Part shown: piece by piece, positions 50,148-58,521 of the stretch
How positions within the stretch are numbered: the stretch's first letter is position 1
Layout: each line of letters starts with the position of its first letter
Notes under the pieces: generated by a model
Databases searched by the model: none
What the model saw: the letters and a program-made list of their open reading frames with translations, nothing else
Told to the model about the DNA's origin: nothing
Assembly: GCA_004295045.1 (NCBI GenBank)
Contig: SHND01000017.1
Location: 97,662 to 161,661 of the forward strand
Source of the DNA: Chloroflexota bacterium
GTDB taxonomy: Bacteria; Chloroflexota; Anaerolineae; UBA4142; SHND01
Reading direction: 5' to 3'
DNA: 64,000 nt
Made by a program: the position numbers and the translations under genes

Positions 50148-50700
50148 CGAATCGCAAATCGAACTCGTGCGCGGTGACATTACACAACAAGAAACCGACG
50201 CGATTGTGAACGCGGCGAACGAATCGCTGCTTGGCGGCGGAGGCGTGGATGGCGCGATTCACCGCGCGGCGGGTCCGGAACTGCTCGCGGAATGTCGCAC
50301 GCTCGGCGGCTGCGCGACCGGCGATGCAAAAATCACGCGCGGGTATCGCCTGAAAGCGCGGCATGTGATTCACACCGTCGGTCCGATCTATCGCGACGGC
50401 AAGCACAACGAACCGCAGCTGCTGGCATCCGCGTATCGGCGTTCGCTCGAACTTGCGCGCGAAAATAATTTAGCGAGCATCGCCTTTCCCGCGATCTCAA
50501 CCGGGATTTATGGCTATCCGCGCACAGAGGCGGCGCACATTGCCTTGCGGACAATCGTCGAGTTTCTAAAAACACACGCTGCGCCGAAATTGGTGCGAAT
50601 GGTATTATTTGACGCAGAGACGTTGAATGTGCATGAACGTGTTTTACAAGAGTTTGCTGGACGCGCTGAACAAGAATCAAACAGTGCGCCGGAAACGTAA
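50131..50700 (+). CDS. Macro domain ADP-ribose-processing protein (YmdB-like)
   Basis: The 189-residue protein begins MQIQINESQIELVRGDIT and has the full macro-domain pattern 'DAIVNAANESLLGGGGVDGAIHRAAGPELL', 'TRGYRLKARHVIHTVGPIY' and 'AFPAISTGIYGYP'. YmdB-type members deacetylate O-acetyl-ADP-ribose or remove ADP-ribose from proteins. It overlaps the methyltransferase by 17 bp. The cluster has no ADP-ribosyltransferase, so a link to toxin systems is not indicated. Confidence 0.93.
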   Translation: MQIQINESQIELVRGDITQQETDAIVNAANESLLGGGGVDGAIHRAAGPELLAECRTLGGCATGDAKITRGYRLKARHVIHTVGPIYRDGKHNEPQLLASAYRRSLELARENNLASIAFPAISTGIYGYPRTEAAHIALRTIVEFLKTHAAPKLVRMVLFDAETLNVHERVLQEFAGRAEQESNSAPET

Positions 50701-50709
50701 CAAGAATAT

Positions 50710-51561
50710 ATGAAAGAACAATATATTGACGTCAATGGTTGGCGGACGCGCTATGCGCGCGCGGGCGACCAAGGAACTGCAATCATACTTTTGCATGGGC
50801 TCGGCGCGTCGCTGGAATCGTGGTATCCCAACGTAGATGCGTTGGGCGAACGGTATCGCGCCTTTGCGCCGGACATTGTCTATTTTGGCAAAAGCGCAAA
50901 GCCAAAACGCGCGCCGCAATACATGGACTTTGTCGAGTTCACAATCCAGTTTATGGATACCTTTGGGTTGGAACGCGCGGTGCTGGTCGGAAATTCGATG
51001 GGCGGGGCGATTGCAACCAAAATAGCGATTCTCTATCCCGACCGCGTCGCCGGATTGGTATTGGTTGATTCCGCCGGTTTTGGTCCCGAACTCGCGTGGT
51101 GGCTGCGTTTGCGGACGCTGGTTGATGTGCGACCGCGCGGCACACCTCCGCCATGGTTGACGCGTGTGGGCTTGCGCGCGATTTTTGATGATCCCGCGCA
51201 TTTATCGGATGAGCTGTTGACCAAGTTAATTGGCATCGAGCAAGACGATCAAGCCATTCGTTCGGCGCGCCGCGTGTTGAAAATCGGCGTAGATTGGCGC
51301 GGGCTCAAGCCCGATATGCTGCGGGAAATTCGCGATGCGGCGCATCAAGTGACTGTGCCGACGCTGATCGTTTGGGGCAAACAAGACCGCGTTGTGCCGG
51401 TTCAACATGCGTTCGCCGCGCGCAAACGCATTCCCAATGCGCGCTTGCATTTGTTTGAACGTTGCGGACATACACCGCAGCTGGAATATCCCGCGCAGTT
51501 CAATTCCCTCATACATGAATTTGTACAAGAGACTGGAGAGCGCAACGGCGAAAAAATTTGA
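50710..51561 (+). CDS. Alpha/beta-fold hydrolase
   Basis: The 283-residue protein has the oxyanion motif HGLGAS, nucleophile elbow GNSMGG, acid in 'WGKQDRVV' and catalytic histidine in 'CGHTPQLEYP'. The size and order fit the alpha/beta hydrolase family of esterases, haloalkane dehalogenases and C-C bond hydrolases, and the motif 'LVLVDSAGFGPELA' after the nucleophile is common in the meta-cleavage hydrolases. Its real substrate is unknown. It starts nine bases after the macro-domain gene and closes the cluster, with tRNA-Asp following. Confidence 0.9.
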   Translation: MKEQYIDVNGWRTRYARAGDQGTAIILLHGLGASLESWYPNVDALGERYRAFAPDIVYFGKSAKPKRAPQYMDFVEFTIQFMDTFGLERAVLVGNSMGGAIATKIAILYPDRVAGLVLVDSAGFGPELAWWLRLRTLVDVRPRGTPPPWLTRVGLRAIFDDPAHLSDELLTKLIGIEQDDQAIRSARRVLKIGVDWRGLKPDMLREIRDAAHQVTVPTLIVWGKQDRVVPVQHAFAARKRIPNARLHLFERCGHTPQLEYPAQFNSLIHEFVQETGERNGEKI

Positions 51562-51599
51562 CACGACTGTGCGCGTATGCTATAGTCGTTTTTGCGCTT

Positions 51600-51673
51600 G
51601 GAGGTGTGGTGTAGTCGGTTAACACGCGGCCCTGTCAAGGCCGAGAGCGCGGGTTCGAGCCCCGTCACTTCCG
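51600..51673 (+). tRNA. tRNA-Asp (anticodon GTC)
   Basis: The 74-base cloverleaf has acceptor arm GGAGGTG pairing with CACTTCC (one G-U), a D-arm with GTC-GG, and an anticodon stem CGGCC/GGCCG around loop CTGTCAA, which places GTC at the anticodon. The T-arm has TTCGAGC. The discriminator base is G. CCA is not encoded. An intrinsic terminator follows 18 bp downstream. Confidence 0.95.
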
Positions 51674-51690
51674 CTGCCGGATTCCACAGA

Positions 51691-51723
51691 ATGATCGCAA
51701 AATGGTTTGCGATCATTTTTTTT
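51691..51723 (+). terminator. Intrinsic terminator after tRNA-Asp
   Basis: ATGATCGCAAA (51691-51701) pairs perfectly with TTTGCGATCAT (51706-51716), followed by seven T residues. Confidence 0.95.
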
Positions 51724-51732
51724 GATCCTTCG

Positions 51733-51762
51733 TTGACATTCTATTTCTCCGAGTTGTATAAT
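51733..51762 (+). promoter_or_regulatory. Consensus promoter of the coxMSL operon
   Basis: TTGACA (51733-51738) and TATAAT (51757-51762) are both consensus and separated by 18 bp. Transcription would begin about 51769, leaving a leader of roughly 170 bases before coxM that contains a GC hairpin (CGCCCC/GGGGCG near 51826-51843). Confidence 0.75.
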
Positions 51763-51936
51763 GCGCGCAGCATCCTTCCCCTTGCCTTGAATTCCTTTTG
51801 CGACATTTCAAATAATTTGCGCGTACGCCCCAACGCCGGGGCGCGTCATGCAACTCGCGCGTCTGCGTGCGTTTGAATCGGCGCTTGATTCTATTCGCCG
51901 CGCGCGCTCATTCATTCACCAAGGGGGTGAATTGGC

Positions 51937-52809
51937 ATGATCCCCGCACAGTTTCAATACGCCGCGCCCGCGTCCATTCCCGACGCGATTGCGCTGCTCA
52001 AATCCAATCCCGACGCGAAAATTTTATCCGGCGGACAATCGCTGATTCCGTTGATGAAATTTCGCCTCGCCCAGCCCGCAATGATTGTTGACCTCAACAA
52101 TATCGGCGGCTTGGATTACATCCGCGAACAAGGCGGATGGTTGAAAATCGGCGCACTCGCGCGCGAATCTGAACTCGAAGATTCCGCGCTCGTGCGTGAA
52201 AAATATCCGCTCTTGTACGATACAACCCTATCGGTTGCCGACCCCATCGTGCGAAATCGCGCGACGCTCGCGGGCAATCTCGCGCACGCCGACCCCGCGA
52301 ACGACCATCCCGCGACGATGCTGGCGTACCGCGCCCAAGTTGTCGCCACTGGCACATCGGGAAATCGCACGATTGCGATTGACGATTTCTTTCAAGGACT
52401 GTTTGCCACCGCGCTGGCGTCTGACGAAATTTTGAGCGAAGTGCAAATTCCCGCGCCTGTCGCACGCAGCGGCGGCGCGTATTTCAAAATGGAACGCAAA
52501 GTAGGCGACTTTGCAACGGCGGGCGTCGCGGTGCAACTGAATCTCGACGCGTCCGGCAAAATCGAACAAATCGGCATCGGGCTAACGAATGTTGGTTTGC
52601 AAGCGTTGCGCGCGAAACGCTCGGAAGACGCGCTGCGCGGCGAGATGCCCGACGCGAAATGGATTGAACGCGCGGCAATGTTCGCGCAAGAGGACTGTGA
52701 ACCGAACGCGGACTTGCGCGGCGGTGTCGAATACAAACGCAACCTCGTGCGCGTGTTGACGATGCGCGCGATTGAGAAAGCAGTTGCGAGAGCGAGGGGG
52801 AACGGGTGA
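51937..52809 (+). CDS. coxM: Aerobic CO dehydrogenase, FAD-binding medium subunit
   Basis: The 290-residue flavoprotein starts MIPAQFQYAAPASIPDAIALL after GGGGGTGA. FAD-binding motifs are 'AKILSGGQSLIPLMKFRLA' and 'RNRATLAGNLAHADPANDHP', with the usual 'GGAYFKMERKVGDFATAGVA' in the C-terminal domain. It passes electrons from the iron-sulfur subunit to quinone. The gene order M-S-L on the plus strand is that of form I CO dehydrogenases. Full length. Confidence 0.95.
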   Translation: MIPAQFQYAAPASIPDAIALLKSNPDAKILSGGQSLIPLMKFRLAQPAMIVDLNNIGGLDYIREQGGWLKIGALARESELEDSALVREKYPLLYDTTLSVADPIVRNRATLAGNLAHADPANDHPATMLAYRAQVVATGTSGNRTIAIDDFFQGLFATALASDEILSEVQIPAPVARSGGAYFKMERKVGDFATAGVAVQLNLDASGKIEQIGIGLTNVGLQALRAKRSEDALRGEMPDAKWIERAAMFAQEDCEPNADLRGGVEYKRNLVRVLTMRAIEKAVARARGNG

Positions 52810-52857
52810 CGGGTGTCGGGTGACGGGGTTGCCTCGTCACACGTCACACGTGACTTT
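52801..52857. repeat. Heptad repeat array between coxM and coxS
   Basis: Seven-base units of the form GGGTG(A/T)C occur three times (52807-52827) and complementary ACACGT(C/G) units follow (52838-52856), forming a loose hairpin. The array reaches into the last codons of coxM. Confidence 0.75.
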
Positions 52858-52865
52858 TAACACGT

Positions 52866-53342
52866 ATGAATGTAACCATCAACATCAACGGCAAAGAATA
52901 CAGCGACGATGTGGAACCGCGTTTATTGCTCGTGCATTTCATTCGCGAAAACGCGAATCTCACGGGAACGCATGTCGGTTGTGATACAACTTCGTGCGGC
53001 GCGTGCACAGTTCTGGTAGATGGCGTGCCGATGAAATCTTGCACAATGTTTGCGGTGCAAGCAAATGGCAAATCTATCACAACTGTCGAGGGACTTGCAC
53101 AAAATGGAAAACTGGCGCCGATTCAAGAAGGGTTCCACGAGAAACATGGTTTGCAGTGCGGATTCTGCACGCCGGGCATGATGCTCACGAGCGTTGCATT
53201 TTTGAAAAAGAATCCGCATCCGAGCGAAGAGGAAATTCGCTGGGCGATTTCGGGAAACTTGTGTCGCTGCACGGGCTATGTGAATATCGTCGAAGCGGTG
53301 CAATACGCGGCGGAAAAAATGGCGGAGGCACAAAATGGCTGA
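52866..53342 (+). CDS. coxS: Aerobic CO dehydrogenase, [2Fe-2S] small subunit
   Basis: The 158-residue protein has a ferredoxin-like N-terminal domain with cysteines in '[16 protein letters not shown]', and a C-terminal helical domain with 'CGFCTPGMM' and 'GNLCRCTGY'. Together they bind two [2Fe-2S] clusters that relay electrons from the molybdenum subunit to FAD. All eight cysteines are present. It overlaps coxL by eight bases. Confidence 0.96.
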   Translation: MNVTININGKEYSDDVEPRLLLVHFIRENANLTGTHVGCDTTSCGACTVLVDGVPMKSCTMFAVQANGKSITTVEGLAQNGKLAPIQEGFHEKHGLQCGFCTPGMMLTSVAFLKKNPHPSEEEIRWAISGNLCRCTGYVNIVEAVQYAAEKMAEAQNG

Positions 53343-55677
53343 AGCATTAGGATTCGGACATTCTGTAAAACGCAAAGAGGACGCGCGCTTTTTGCGCGGG
53401 CGCGGCAATTACATCGAGGATATTAAATTTCCCGGCATGTTGTGGCTTGACATTGTGCGCTCGCCGTTCGCGCATGCGAAAATCAAAAGCATCAACAAAG
53501 AAAAAGCGTTGGCAACGCCCGGCGTCGCAGCAGTGATTACGGGCGCGGACTTGGTGCCGTACAAACTCGCGTGGATGCCGACGCTGATGAGCGACCAACA
53601 AATGGTCTTGCCCGTTGATACAGTAATGTATTACGCGCAAGAAGTCGCGGCGGTGATTGCAACTTCGCGTTACGCGGCAGCCGATGGCGTTGCGGCGGTT
53701 GACGTGGATTACGAGCCGCTGACGCCGGTGTTGAATCCGCACAAAGCACTCGAACCCGACACGCCGGTGATTCGCGCGGACAAACAATCGAATCGCATCT
53801 GGCATTGGGAAGTGGGCAACCGCGCGGCGGTGGACGATGAACTCGCGAACGCGGATGTGGTTGTGGCGGAAGATATTTACATTCCGCGCATTCACGTCGC
53901 GTCAATGGAAACGTGCGGCTGTGTCGCCAAATGGGACTCGGTTGAAGGACATCTCACGCTTTACATGACGACGCAAGCGCCGCACGCAATCCGCACCGTC
54001 GTCGCGCTTGTGACGGGGCATCTCGGTTTGATGGAACACAAAATCCGTGTCATCTCGCCCGACATTGGCGGCGGGTTCGGCGGCAAAGTTCCCGTGTATC
54101 CCGGTTATGTTCTCGCCACTGCCGCGAGTGTTTTGACGGGCGCGCCGGTGAAATGGATTGAAGACCGCACGGAAAATTTGCAAGCGGATTCGTTCGCGCG
54201 CGATTATCACATTCACGGCGAACTCGCGGCGACGAAAGAGGGAAAAATTACGGCGATGAAAATGGGCGTCGTCGCCGACCACGGCGCGTTCGATTCCGCT
54301 GCGAATCCGTCAAAATTCCCGGCGGGGCTTTTTTCGATTGCAACCGGTTCGTACGATTTCCAAAAAGCGTTCGCCGAAGTGGATGGCGTGTACACCAACA
54401 AACCGCCGGGCGGCATCGCCTATCGCTGCTCGTTCCGCGTCACAGAAGCCGTTCACGCGATTGAACGCATGGTGGATGTGCTCGCGCAAAAATTGGAGAT
54501 GGACCCAGCCGATTTGCGCGAAAAGAATTTTATCCAGCCCGAACAATTTCCGTACAAGTCCGCGACAGGTTGGGAATATGACAGCGGCAATTATCCCGCC
54601 GCGTTGGAGAAAGCGAAAAGCATCATCGGTTATGACGCGCTGCGTCAGGAACAAAAAGAAAAACGCGCCAAGGGCGAATTGATGGGCATTGGCATTTCGA
54701 CGTTCACCGAAATCGTCGGCGCGGGTCCTTCGCACACGTTCGACATTTTGGGAATCAAGATGTTCGACAGCGCGGAAATTCGGATTCACCCGACGGGCAA
54801 AGTGATTGCGCGCTTGGGAACAAAGTCGCAAGGACAAGGACACGAAACGACGTACGCGCAAATTATTGCCGAAGAGTTGGGGATTCCGGAAGATGACGTC
54901 GCGGTGGAAGAAGGCGACACGGACACCGCGCCCTACGGACTCGGTACCTACGCATCGCGTTCGACGCCGACATCGGGCGCAGCGACCGCAGTGGCGTGTC
55001 GCAAAATCAAAGACAAGGCGCGCAAAATCGCCGCGTACTTGCTCGAGGCGCGCGAAGATGATTTGGAATGGGAGAAGGGAAAATTTTTCGTCAAGGGCGC
55101 GCCCGACCGCGCGAAAACGATTCAAGAAATCGCGTTCGCCGCGTACACGAATCATCCGCAAGGGATGGAAGCGGGACTCGAAGCGGTGGATTACTACGAC
55201 CCGCCGAATCTGACATTCCCGTTCGGCGCGTACATCTGCGTTGTGGATATTGACCGCGGGACGGGTCAAGTAAAGATTCGCCGCTTTGTTGCAGTGGACG
55301 ATTGCGGCACGATTATCAATCCGCAAATTGTTGACGGACAAATCGCCGGTGGTCTGACGATGGGTATGGCGCCCGCGCTGTTGGAAGAGATTGTGTATGA
55401 CGAGAACGGCGTGAATCTCACGGGTTCGTTCTCGGATTATCTCTTGCCCACGTCCGTCGAAACGCCGAAATGGGAAATGGACAAAACGGTGACGCCCTCG
55501 CCGCATCATCCATTCGGCGCAAAAGGCGTCGGCGAAAGCGCCACCGTCGGCGCGCCGCCCGCGATTGCGAATGCCGTAGTGGATGCGCTCGCCCATCTCG
55601 GGGTGACGAATATTGATATTCCGATTACGCCGCCAAAAGTGTGGGCGATTTTGAAAGAGAAAGGGGTCGCGTTGTAA
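53335..55677 (+). CDS. coxL: Form I aerobic CO dehydrogenase, molybdenum large subunit
   Basis: The 780-residue catalytic subunit oxidises CO to CO2 at a copper-sulfur-molybdenum site. It has the form I signature AYRCSFR at residues 362-368, whose cysteine (365) ligates copper. Other molybdopterin motifs are '[14 protein letters not shown]', '[17 protein letters not shown]' and '[20 protein letters not shown]', the last with the catalytic glutamate in GVGESA. Together with coxM and coxS this is a complete enzyme. Maturation genes (coxD, coxE, coxF) are not adjacent, but an XdhC/CoxI-family gene starts at 63571. Confidence 0.97.
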   Translation: MAEALGFGHSVKRKEDARFLRGRGNYIEDIKFPGMLWLDIVRSPFAHAKIKSINKEKALATPGVAAVITGADLVPYKLAWMPTLMSDQQMVLPVDTVMYYAQEVAAVIATSRYAAADGVAAVDVDYEPLTPVLNPHKALEPDTPVIRADKQSNRIWHWEVGNRAAVDDELANADVVVAEDIYIPRIHVASMETCGCVAKWDSVEGHLTLYMTTQAPHAIRTVVALVTGHLGLMEHKIRVISPDIGGGFGGKVPVYPGYVLATAASVLTGAPVKWIEDRTENLQADSFARDYHIHGELAATKEGKITAMKMGVVADHGAFDSAANPSKFPAGLFSIATGSYDFQKAFAEVDGVYTNKPPGGIAYRCSFRVTEAVHAIERMVDVLAQKLEMDPADLREKNFIQPEQFPYKSATGWEYDSGNYPAALEKAKSIIGYDALRQEQKEKRAKGELMGIGISTFTEIVGAGPSHTFDILGIKMFDSAEIRIHPTGKVIARLGTKSQGQGHETTYAQIIAEELGIPEDDVAVEEGDTDTAPYGLGTYASRSTPTSGAATAVACRKIKDKARKIAAYLLEAREDDLEWEKGKFFVKGAPDRAKTIQEIAFAAYTNHPQGMEAGLEAVDYYDPPNLTFPFGAYICVVDIDRGTGQVKIRRFVAVDDCGTIINPQIVDGQIAGGLTMGMAPALLEEIVYDENGVNLTGSFSDYLLPTSVETPKWEMDKTVTPSPHHPFGAKGVGESATVGAPPAIANAVVDALAHLGVTNIDIPITPPKVWAILKEKGVAL

Positions 55678-55687
55678 GGGGAGTTGC

Positions 55688-55757
55688 CAACGGATAGGGT
55701 AAGCGGATAAGCGGATACACGCGTTCTATTCGTTTATCCGTTCTGTATCCGTTGACC
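55688..55757. repeat. Dyad repeat of GCGGATA-type words after coxL
   Basis: The left arm has GGATAGGGTAA, GCGGATAA and GCGGATAC. The right arm has GTTTATCC and TGTATCC, giving an imperfect hairpin around 55720. It may act as a transcription end for coxMSL, but no T run follows. Confidence 0.65.
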
Positions 55758-55852
55758 GCGATGCTGTACGTGGCGTTGTCGAAGCGCAAGAGGTCGCGTA
55801 AAATGTTTGGGGTAGGAGAAAGATTCCTGCCTCAAATTTCGAGGAGGGTTGA

Positions 55853-56128
55853 ATGGAACAAGTTTCAATTGAAAGTGGTTTCCGTGTAACGGTTCCCAAG
55901 AAGATGCGGAATGGGTTGAAAGTTGGGGATGAACTGCGCGTCACTGTTGACCATGCAGGACGCATTATTTTGGTATCCGAAAAACGGATGCGCGAAATAT
56001 TACAACGAACGGCGGGAATGTGGAGCGGGCGCAAAGACATTCCGAACGATGGTGTCGCGTATGTGAATCGTTTGCGGAAAGGTCGCCGTCTGCGTCGCTT
56101 GGGAGTAACGCGTCGTGCGCCTCGTTGA
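55853..56128 (+). CDS. AbrB/SpoVT-type antitoxin
   Basis: The 91-residue protein opens MEQVSIESGFRVTVPKKMRNGLKVGDELRVTVDHAGRI, the swapped-hairpin AbrB fold. The second half, 'RAPR' at its end, is basic. Its last 14 bases overlap the PIN toxin gene. AGGAGGGTTG precedes the ATG. It should bind DNA to repress the operon and neutralise the PIN-domain partner. Confidence 0.88.
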   Translation: MEQVSIESGFRVTVPKKMRNGLKVGDELRVTVDHAGRIILVSEKRMREILQRTAGMWSGRKDIPNDGVAYVNRLRKGRRLRRLGVTRRAPR

Positions 56129-56522
56129 TACCGACATCTTGATTGACCATTTTCACAATGTGAAGGCGGCGACAGAATTTATTGCGCGAGCATTGATAGA
56201 AGACGGTCAAGTGTTGATTTCGACGATTTCGGTTGCTGAAATTCTTGCAGGGATGCGCGCGGGAGAAGAAGGAGATACCGAAGCGTTGTTCGCGTTCTTT
56301 ACAATTGTGCCTGCGGATGAAATGGTGGCGCGTGTCGCAGGCAATTACTTGAATCAATTTGGCAAGTCATTTGCGTTGGATTTGGGGGATGCGTTGATTG
56401 CGGCGACGGCGAAAGTGTATGATGCAGAATTGATTACAAGAAATGTGCGCCATTATCCGATGAAAGATACCAAAGTACGTGTGCCGTATGAACGCGGGAA
56501 AAAAAGAGGTCACGCAAAATGA
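56115..56522 (+). CDS. PIN-domain ribonuclease toxin (VapC family)
   Basis: The 135-residue protein, starting with GTG inside the antitoxin gene, has the PIN-domain acids: D5 (RLVDTDILIDHF), E43 (VAEILAGM), D95-region 'LDLGDALIAATA' and a late N in 'LITRNVRHY'. This is the VapC layout, where four acidic residues bind magnesium and cleave RNA. The partner upstream is of the AbrB type rather than classical VapB, a common variation. Confidence 0.92.
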   Translation: MRLVDTDILIDHFHNVKAATEFIARALIEDGQVLISTISVAEILAGMRAGEEGDTEALFAFFTIVPADEMVARVAGNYLNQFGKSFALDLGDALIAATAKVYDAELITRNVRHYPMKDTKVRVPYERGKKRGHAK

Positions 56523-56571
56523 ATGGGGCAACGCGTTGATGGTTGCCCCATGATGGAATGGAGAGATTGGA

Positions 56572-57060
56572 ATGAGTGATTTGAGAATTGTGGTGCCTGC
56601 GCACCTTGTGCAGCAACTCGACGCGAGAAAAATCCCCCAAGGGAAAATTTTCGAGACTGTAGTTACAACGGTGATTCGCGCGCTGGAAGAACTTGTAGTT
56701 GAAACTCCTAGACGACGAGTCAAGTCGAACAAAGCAAATGATAAACCATCGCGCGGAATCGTCGTTGAGTTGAAAGGGGCTCCTTCTCCCTCGTTGAATG
56801 AGCCGTTTATTGGGGGATTCACCGTTGGAGAATGGTTAGCTATGAGCGATGCAGAGCAAGAGCAGGTGTGGACGAAATTGGAAGAAAAAGAATGGAAGAA
56901 ACTTGAAAAGGAATATGGAGACGGCGTAGATGTCAAACTCCAATCGCGTTCTCCTCGACAAAAACGTGGCGCGCAACTTTCTCTCGGCGCTCGCGAAACG
57001 CGTGCTCGCTATACCACTCGCAAAAGGCGAACGAACCGCGTTCGAACTGCTAAACGGTGA
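56572..57060 (+). CDS. Uncharacterised protein, putative antitoxin of a PIN-like pair
   Basis: I do not recognise this 162-residue protein. Residues 1-50 look like a short helical domain ('LRIVVPAHLVQQLDARKIPQ', 'FETVVTTVIRALEEL'). A charged linker leads to 'FIGGFTVGEWLAMSDAEQEQVWTKLEEKEWKKLEKEY' (80-118), similar in feel to antitoxin tails. The last 43 residues are strongly basic and encoded in the region overlapping the next gene, so they may be a read-on after loss of an earlier stop. GGAGAG precedes the ATG. Confidence 0.65.
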   Translation: MSDLRIVVPAHLVQQLDARKIPQGKIFETVVTTVIRALEELVVETPRRRVKSNKANDKPSRGIVVELKGAPSPSLNEPFIGGFTVGEWLAMSDAEQEQVWTKLEEKEWKKLEKEYGDGVDVKLQSRSPRQKRGAQLSLGARETRARYTTRKRRTNRVRTAKR

Positions 57061-57457
57061 AACGCTAAAAGGCAAACGAATTTTTATTGTTGCGGCGACG
57101 GACAATGTGATTAAACCATTTGAGAAAAAATACCCTGATGTCCGCGATTTTCGAGACCGTGTTGAAATCATTGTGCCAACCCATTATTGGCGTAGATGGT
57201 CGCGTCGTTTGCAGCGCGTTGGATTCACACGCGAAGATGCGCGGATACTTGGCATCACCACATTTGGTACCGACGCGGAAGGTAGTTTTCTCGGCGTGCA
57301 AGAGTTCTTGACGTTCGATAAACCGTTGGCGACGTTGTTTGAAATCGCAAACGAACAGATTCAGAAAAAATTGGACGCGATGAAACGCGATTTGGAACCG
57401 CCTTATGATGAAGCCGAGTTACCCGATGTAAAATTGTTAGGCGATGAGCAAGAATAA
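56930..57457 (+). CDS. PIN-like domain protein, putative toxin
   Basis: The 175-residue protein starts within the preceding gene (131-bp overlap in another frame) and has its own GGAG nine bases ahead. It shows a PIN-like arrangement: D10 in 'VLLDKNVARNF', a middle acid E41 or D103 ('REDARILGITTFG'), and D130 in 'FLTFDKPLATLF'. Membership in the PIN superfamily is inferred from motif spacing, not from overall similarity. With the upstream gene it would form a second toxin-antitoxin-like pair directly after the AbrB/VapC pair. Confidence 0.6.
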   Translation: MSNSNRVLLDKNVARNFLSALAKRVLAIPLAKGERTAFELLNGETLKGKRIFIVAATDNVIKPFEKKYPDVRDFRDRVEIIVPTHYWRRWSRRLQRVGFTREDARILGITTFGTDAEGSFLGVQEFLTFDKPLATLFEIANEQIQKKLDAMKRDLEPPYDEAELPDVKLLGDEQE

Positions 57458-57486
57458 ACAAAATCACCCAAAGGAGATTTGCCAAT

Positions 57487-57771
57487 ATGGTACACGTACT
57501 GGTCAAGGTTTCGTTTGAAGAATTCGGAAAATGGAAAGCCGGTTTTACCGCAGGAAGTTCACTGCGGAAAGAATATGGCTCTCAGGGTGTCACCGTCTTT
57601 CGCAGCCCCGACAAACCGAATCAAGTTGTGATTCTCGCCGAATATGAGGATTTGGCGCGCGCACAACAGTTGTTCCAATCCCAAGAATTTCGCGATGCCA
57701 CGAAACGCGCTGGCGTTACCGAACCGCCAGAAGTCACGTTTCTCGATGAGGCATTCAAGCTCCAGGCGTAA
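57487..57771 (+). CDS. Small dimeric alpha/beta barrel protein (ABM/cyclase-like)
   Basis: The 94-residue protein has the ferredoxin-like repeat of the antibiotic biosynthesis monooxygenase/cyclase superfamily. It has 'MVHVLVKVSFEEFGKWKAGFTAG', 'VTVFRSPDKPNQVVILAEYEDLARAQQLFQSQEFRDATKRAG' and a terminal strand. AAAGGAGATT precedes the ATG. Catalytic residues are not obvious. It might bind a small hydrophobic molecule. It lies 12 bp from the isoprenylcysteine methyltransferase-type gene, so a joint role is plausible. Confidence 0.8.
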   Translation: MVHVLVKVSFEEFGKWKAGFTAGSSLRKEYGSQGVTVFRSPDKPNQVVILAEYEDLARAQQLFQSQEFRDATKRAGVTEPPEVTFLDEAFKLQA

Positions 57772-57783
57772 CAACGATTTCGA

Positions 57784-58350
57784 ATGCAAAATTACTTGGC
57801 GGCGCTCGCGCTTGTGCTTGCGTTCGGGACAGTCTTGACGCGCGTGATGATGATGCGGCGCGCGGGCACCAACGCCATGCACTTTGGCAGCATGGACAAA
57901 AAGGATTTTTTGATTCCGCCGTTCGCGCTGTTTTATTTTTACACTGTCTTTGCTGCCGCGTTCGGGTTGCCCCTCGTCAGCGCTCAAACATTTTTCGATT
58001 CTGAAATCGTTGCGTGGCTTGGAGTTGCGCTCTGCTACGTCGGCGTCGGGTTCTTGGCAGCGAGTTTGATTTCATTCGGAGCAAGTTTTCGCGTCGGCAT
58101 TGACGTCGAACATTCCGACAAACTTGTGACGACGGGCATTTTTGCTTTTTCGCGCAATCCCATTTACGTCGCGTTCGGTTTTATTCTGCTCGGACAGTTT
58201 TTGGTGTTTCCGAATTGGATTCTCTTGGCGTATCTGCTTGGCGGAGTGTGGCTGATCCATCGCCAAGTGCGGCGCGAAGAGGAATTTTTGCAAAAGCAAT
58301 ACGGCGCCGAGTACGCCGCATATTGCAAGCGCGTGCGAAGATATCTATAA
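57784..58350 (+). CDS. Isoprenylcysteine carboxyl methyltransferase-type membrane protein
   Basis: The 188-residue protein has about five membrane helices and the ICMT/PEMT-type SAM site at the C-terminus: 'LVTTGIFAFSRNPIYVAFGFILLGQFLVF' followed by 'REEEFLQKQYGAEYAAYCKRVRRYL'. The His usual in 'RHPxY' is replaced by Asn (SRNPIY), a frequent bacterial variant. Family members methylate lipids or small hydrophobic thiols; the substrate here is unknown. Confidence 0.85.
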   Translation: MQNYLAALALVLAFGTVLTRVMMMRRAGTNAMHFGSMDKKDFLIPPFALFYFYTVFAAAFGLPLVSAQTFFDSEIVAWLGVALCYVGVGFLAASLISFGASFRVGIDVEHSDKLVTTGIFAFSRNPIYVAFGFILLGQFLVFPNWILLAYLLGGVWLIHRQVRREEEFLQKQYGAEYAAYCKRVRRYL

Positions 58351-58521
58351 AGGACAGAAAACCATCGCGGGCGAACCCATCATTATCCAAGTAAGCGCGG
58401 TGCGCGAGAGGGTTGTATCTCACTCACCACACGCGACGAAAGGAGGCACACCAGACCCAAATCCTCAATTCTTTCTTTCCATACCGGCGGGAAAAAATCA
58501 AACTCATCCCAAGGGGGAAAC

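Noticed and set aside
54310..55596. 428-residue minus-strand open frame opposite coxL
   Set aside because: It is an antisense shadow created by GC-rich codon usage; coxL is complete on the plus strand.
53335..55677. Xanthine dehydrogenase or form II CoxL-like enzyme
   Set aside because: The active-site motif AYRCSFR and the M-S-L gene order identify form I CO dehydrogenase.
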